Shown here: one piece after another, positions 5,767 through 8,413 of the stretch
Layout: the number at the start of each line of letters is the position of its first letter
Numbering within the stretch: the first letter of the stretch is position 1
Assembly (NCBI GenBank): GCA_937873255.1
Contig: CALMVM010000133.1
Span: 10,093 to 18,505 of the forward strand
DNA: 8,413 nucleotides
Origin: an uncultured Verrucomicrobiota bacterium
GTDB lineage: Bacteria; Verrucomicrobiota; Verrucomicrobiia; Chthoniobacterales; SZAS-18
Reading direction: 5' to 3'
Program-made: the position numbers and the translations under genes
The notes under the pieces: generated by a model
Database searches by the model: none
Told to the model about the DNA's origin: nothing
The model's input: the letters and a program-made list of their open reading frames with translations, nothing else

Positions 5767-5774
5767 CCCCCTTT
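5767..5774 (-). promoter_or_regulatory. Shine-Dalgarno-like site of the histone-like gene
   Basis: On the minus strand AAAGGGGG lies 10 nt before ATG 5756 and can pair with the CCUCC anti-Shine-Dalgarno core, partly through G-U pairs. It fixes the start codon of the small gene. The other genes whose starts are visible lack a comparable site. Confidence 0.6.
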
Positions 5775-5776
5775 CT

Positions 5777-5791
5777 GCCGCAGGTTGCGGC
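5777..5791 (-). other. Hairpin in the 5' leader of the histone-like gene
   Basis: GCCGCA (5777-5782) pairs with TGCGGC (5786-5791) around a 3-nt loop. It lies immediately upstream of the Shine-Dalgarno-like site, so in the transcript it would be a 5' leader stem that could stabilise the mRNA or modulate ribosome access. Confidence 0.4.
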
Positions 5792-5796
5792 GCTAT

Positions 5797-5863
5797 ATGT
5801 TGTATGGAGCGCATATGCTCTCCACATGTTGTAGCAGTTACCGAGCGAGTCGCTCATCGTCAA
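5797..5863 (-). promoter_or_regulatory. Candidate control region of the histone-like gene (palindromes and direct repeats)
   Basis: The 107-bp gap between coaB and the histone-like gene holds several ordered elements. A 20-bp near-perfect palindrome (5805-5824, nine of ten base pairs, centre CATATG) lies between two direct copies of ATGTTGTA (5797-5804 and 5826-5833, 29 bp apart). Just upstream is a perfect 13-bp dyad, GAGCGAGTCGCTC (5843-5855). On the minus strand TTGACG (5863-5858) resembles a -35 box, but the best -10 at 17-bp spacing (TAACTG) is poor. I infer a promoter or operator region; the exact promoter is not resolved. Confidence 0.4.
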
Positions 5864-6517
5864 CTACAAATTGAAAAATTCGTGAAATATTTTTACGAGC
5901 GATGCGGCGAGCACAGTTTTTTTCGCGCGTGCGAGCACGCGAATTTCGCCGGATGCGAAGATCAGCGTGAGTTCGTTTTCGTCGCTGTCGAATCCGACGC
6001 CCGCGCCGCTCACGTCGTTGGCGACGATGAGCGCGCAACCTTTCGCGCGAAGTTTTTCCTGCGCGTGCGCGAGCACGTCGTTCGTCTCCGCCGCGAAGCC
6101 GACGACGAACGGACGCGGGTCGTTCTCCGCGCGCGGCAGATCGCGCAGTGAAAGGAGGATGTCGCGCGTGGGCACGAGTTCGAGTGTGAAGGAGGAACGC
6201 GCGCCCTTCTTGATCTTGCGCGGTTCGATTTTCGCGGGACGGAAATCCGCCACCGCCGCGCACAACACACACACGTCCGCATCCCTGACCCACGCGTGTA
6301 CCGCCTCGTACATCTCGTCGCTCGTGGTCACCTGCACGGTCCGCGCGCGCGGCGGCGCGGCGAGCGCGACGGGACCGCTGATGAGCACGACCTCGTGCCC
6401 GGTGTCGAGCGCCGCCTGCGCGATGGCGTAGCCCATCTTACCCGACGAACGGTTGCTCAGGTAGCGCACGGGATCGAGCGGCTCGCGCGTCGGTCCGGCG
6501 GTGACGAGGATTTTCAT
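5864..6517 (-). CDS. coaB: Phosphopantothenate-cysteine ligase (stand-alone CoaB)
   Basis: CoaB joins 4'-phosphopantothenate and cysteine, using CTP in the bacterial bifunctional enzymes, to give 4'-phosphopantothenoylcysteine in coenzyme A synthesis. The 217-residue protein corresponds to the complete C-terminal half of a usual CoaBC. It opens with KILVTAGPTREPLDPVRYLSNRSSGKMG. N22, A87, D91 and K101 (in KIKK) have the same spacing as E. coli N210, A275, D279 and K289. Further conserved segments are AAVADFRPAKI (87-97), VVGFAAETND (138-147) and LIVANDVS (163-170). ATG 6517 is the natural start because the ligase domain begins at once; no Shine-Dalgarno is seen. It follows coaC by 30 nt with a clear stop between them, so this is a true split rather than a frameshifted fusion. 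Confidence 0.95.
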   Translation of the reverse strand: MKILVTAGPTREPLDPVRYLSNRSSGKMGYAIAQAALDTGHEVVLISGPVALAAPPRARTVQVTTSDEMYEAVHAWVRDADVCVLCAAVADFRPAKIEPRKIKKGARSSFTLELVPTRDILLSLRDLPRAENDPRPFVVGFAAETNDVLAHAQEKLRAKGCALIVANDVSGAGVGFDSDENELTLIFASGEIRVLARAKKTVLAASLVKIFHEFFNL

Positions 6518-6547
6518 TTTCGACAGGATGCGCCGGAGCGCACCGCG

Positions 6548-7123
6548 CTAGACTTCAGCAGTCTGCGTGCTGAGCAACAGCCGCTCGGCAGCGTCGACGA
6601 TTCCGTCCACCGGCCACAACCTGCCGACGCCCTCGTAACCACACGCGAGGAGGCCCTCCTCCGGTCCGATGAATTGCACGCCGCGCGCGCGCAGGCGTTC
6701 GACGTTGTCGAGCGTCGCGGGGTGCAGCCACATCTTGCCGTTCATCGCGGGGGCAAGCAGGATCGGCGCGCGTGTGGCGAGCGCGATGGCCGACAGCGCG
6801 TGGTTCGCAAAACCCCACGCCAGTTCCGCGATGATCTGCGCGGTGGCCGGCGCGATGAGCAGCAGGTCGGCGTTGTCGGCGAGTTCGATGTGGCCGGGCT
6901 GCCAACCGATTTTTTCATCGAAGAGGTTCGTCACCACTGGCTGGCGGGCGAGCGTCTGGATCGTCAGCGGCGTGATGAAATGCTGCGCCTCGGCGGTCAT
7001 CACCGCGCGCACCTCGTGGCCGCGCTTCGTGAGCTGGCTGGCGATGTCGGCGGCCTTGTACGCGGCGATGGAACCGGTGATGCCGAGAACGACCGACTTC
7101 GGTTTCGCCGCGCGCGTTTCCAT
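6548..7123 (-). CDS. coaC: Phosphopantothenoylcysteine decarboxylase (stand-alone CoaC, flavoprotein)
   Basis: CoaC is an FMN enzyme of the HFCD family that decarboxylates 4'-phosphopantothenoylcysteine to 4'-phosphopantetheine, using the product of CoaB. The 191-residue protein shows the flavin-binding GITGSIAAYKA (14-24), the active-site His H78 in GHIELADNAD, PATA (92-95), the PAMNGKMW motif (125-132; N128) and the substrate-clamp motif GLLACGYEGVGRLWP (157-171; C161). All catalytic residues are therefore present. I chose ATG 7123, two bases after the gmk stop; an in-frame TTG at 7129 would add two residues and overlap that stop. No Shine-Dalgarno is seen, so translation is probably coupled to gmk. 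The rpoZ gene often found between gmk and coaBC in other bacteria is absent. Confidence 0.95.
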   Translation of the reverse strand: METRAAKPKSVVLGITGSIAAYKAADIASQLTKRGHEVRAVMTAEAQHFITPLTIQTLARQPVVTNLFDEKIGWQPGHIELADNADLLLIAPATAQIIAELAWGFANHALSAIALATRAPILLAPAMNGKMWLHPATLDNVERLRARGVQFIGPEEGLLACGYEGVGRLWPVDGIVDAAERLLLSTQTAEV

Positions 7124-7125
7124 TT

Positions 7126-7767
7126 TCAAAACGTCATGTCGCCGAATCGCCGGCTCAGGTAACGCTCGGCCTTCATGATCGCGCGGAACTTGGCGAGGTC
7201 TTCCTCCACCGAGCCGCTGATGATCGTGTAACGGTAGTCGCGCCAGCGTGCCATTTCCTTCGCGGCGTTGTCGAGACGGCGCGCGACCTGCGCTTCCGTT
7301 TCGGTGCCGCGCTTGAGCAGGCGACGGCGGTGTTCCTCCAGGTTAGGCGGCATGATGAACACGTCGGCCAGCGCGTCCTGGACAGTCTGGTCCGCGCTCG
7401 CACGGATCGTCGTCGCGCCTTTGGTATCGATGTCGATGAGCACGTCCACACCCAAGCGCAGATACACCAGCACGTTCTCGCGCAACGTGCCGTAGAAATT
7501 GCCGTGGACCTCCGCGTATTCAAGGAAGTCCCCGGCAGCCACCTGCTCGCGGAATTCTTCCTCGGACAAAAAATAATAATCCTCGCCGTGCGTCTCGCCG
7601 GGACGCGGCGCACGCGTCGTGCACGAGACCGAATACACGAAATCGCGTGTCTGCCGCAACGCGCTGCAAAGCGTCGTCTTGCCCGCGCCCGACGGGGCCG
7701 ACACCACGAAGAGGATACCCTCCCGGGAAACCTTCCGGGGCTCAAGCGCGGCGGTTTCGGAACTCAT
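7126..7767 (-). CDS. gmk: Guanylate kinase
   Basis: Gmk phosphorylates GMP to GDP with ATP in the cytoplasm. The 213-residue protein has an N-terminal extension of about 16 residues, then ILFVVSAPSGAGKTTLC with the P-loop (24-32). The GMP-binding part includes SVSCTTRAPRPGETHGEDYYFLS (46-68) and EYAEVHGNFYGT (83-94). The segment usually reading EIDVQGA is DIDTKGA (112-118), a mild variation, and the lid RRLLKRGTETEAQVARRL (148-165) supplies the usual Arg residues. The start ATG overlaps the yicC stop as ATGA (4 nt), and the stop lies 2 nt before coaC, so the genes are translationally coupled. yicC next to gmk is a widely conserved arrangement. Confidence 0.97.
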   Translation of the reverse strand: MSSETAALEPRKVSREGILFVVSAPSGAGKTTLCSALRQTRDFVYSVSCTTRAPRPGETHGEDYYFLSEEEFREQVAAGDFLEYAEVHGNFYGTLRENVLVYLRLGVDVLIDIDTKGATTIRASADQTVQDALADVFIMPPNLEEHRRRLLKRGTETEAQVARRLDNAAKEMARWRDYRYTIISGSVEEDLAKFRAIMKAERYLSRRFGDMTF

Positions 7768-8413
7768 TCAATGTTCTGGACCTGTTCGCGCACTTTGTCC
7801 AATTCGGTTTTGCAGGCGAGCGCGAGTTGGTTGATGGCGAGGTCGTTGGCCTTCGCGCCGAGGGTGTTGAACTCACGCGCGATTTCCTGCGAAAGAAAAT
7901 CCATCGTGCGTCCGACAGGTTCGTCCTTTTGCAAGAGCGCGGCGAACTGGTCGAGGTGGCTTTCCAGCCGCGTGACTTCCTCGGAGATATCGCAACGGTC
8001 GGCGAAGAGGACGATCTCCTTGGCGAGGCGTTCGTCGTCGACGGGGAGTTCGAGCCCGGCGCGGCGCAGGCGCTCGTGCATGGTCTCGCGGTAGTGCGCG
8101 GTGGCGTCGGGCTGGCGCTGGCGAATGTCGGCGAGGTTCGCGCGCATGGTGTCCAACCGGCCGCGCAAATCGTCGGCGAGATGCTTGCCCTCACGCGCGC
8201 GCATGTCGATCAGTTCGCCGAGCGCCTGGCGCAGGGCGGATTCGATGGCGGGGCGCGTTGTCGCGGCGTCGAGCAGTTCCTCGCTCGTGCGCAAAACGCC
8301 CGGCGCGCGCAGGACGCTCTCGATGCTGACCTCGCCCCCCGCGCCGAGTTCTTCCTTGAGCGCGACCATCGCCTGGTAGTACGCGCGCGCCGCCGCACGG
8401 TCGATGACCGCGG
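7764..8413 (-). CDS. yicC: YicC/YloC family endoribonuclease, 5' partial
   Basis: YicC-family proteins are endoribonucleases implicated in RNA turnover. The frame stays open to the window edge (the first visible residues include AVIDRAAARAYYQAMVALKEELG), so about 215 of a usual 290 residues are present and the N-terminus lies outside. An internal ATG at 8369 is not the start. The conserved C-terminal domain is clear: ERLAKEIVLFADRCDISEEVTRLESHLDQF, then PVGRTMDFLSQEIAREFNTLGAKAND and the final LDKVREQVQNIE. The middle is helical and charged. The stop overlaps the gmk start by 4 nt. It is the first visible gene of the yicC-gmk-coaC-coaB block, whose promoter is outside the window. Confidence 0.93.
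   Translation of the reverse strand, partial: AVIDRAAARAYYQAMVALKEELGAGGEVSIESVLRAPGVLRTSEELLDAATTRPAIESALRQALGELIDMRAREGKHLADDLRGRLDTMRANLADIRQRQPDATAHYRETMHERLRRAGLELPVDDERLAKEIVLFADRCDISEEVTRLESHLDQFAALLQKDEPVGRTMDFLSQEIAREFNTLGAKANDLAINQLALACKTELDKVREQVQNIE

Noticed and set aside
5614..5874. Plus-strand frame with a hydrophobic Ala/Phe/Gly-rich product resembling a membrane peptide
   Set aside because: It is the reverse strand of the Lys/Ala-rich gene; AAG/AAA and GCN codons read backwards give Phe and Ala/Gly. The minus frame has the Shine-Dalgarno and terminator.
6518..6547. Frameshifted or broken coaBC fusion
   Set aside because: Both halves are complete with good N- and C-termini, a clean TAG and an ATG start; a natural split is simpler.

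Overview
The window is a GC-rich bacterial chromosome segment made almost entirely of housekeeping genes. I read it as Verrucomicrobiota or a close PVC relative, with moderate confidence. The reasons are the high GC, the yicC-gmk-coaC-coaB order without rpoZ, a tiny Lys/Ala/Pro histone H1-like gene, a stand-alone GlmU-like left-handed beta-helix protein, and an array of the heptamer TTCGTCA. The phylum is inferred from memory of such genomes, not from a marker-gene search.

Plus strand, 1-1981. The window opens inside the ATPase gene of a peptide/nickel-type ABC importer (5' end missing). Its last codons and stop lie in a heptamer repeat that returns as a 24-bp perfect inverted copy 48 bp later. 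After the repeat a clean TATAAT box precedes a GTG-started SEDS (RodA/FtsW) glycosyltransferase gene. The 3' end of that gene overlaps the convergent minus-strand gene by 26 bp.

Minus strand, 8413 down to 1956. Transcription runs right to left. Block A is yicC (5' end missing), gmk, coaC and coaB, packed with a 4-nt overlap, a 2-nt gap and a 30-nt gap. It covers RNA turnover, GDP synthesis and two consecutive steps of coenzyme A synthesis. Block B is a 50-residue histone-like gene with its own Shine-Dalgarno sequence, a structured upstream region and hairpin terminators. Block C is suhB-like, ispF, cysS and a hexapeptide acyltransferase-like gene, covering phosphomonoester hydrolysis, the MEP isoprenoid pathway, cysteinyl-tRNA charging and probably amino-sugar acetylation. 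The last gene, ispF (isoprenoid precursors for undecaprenyl carrier lipid) and the SEDS protein are all linked to envelope synthesis, but functional coupling is inference.

I see no phage, CRISPR, transposase, tRNA or rRNA, and no convincing unknown multi-gene system. The parts most worth a second look are the histone-like gene with its control region, the heptamer inverted repeat, and substitutions at normally conserved positions in the SEDS protein and in IspF.
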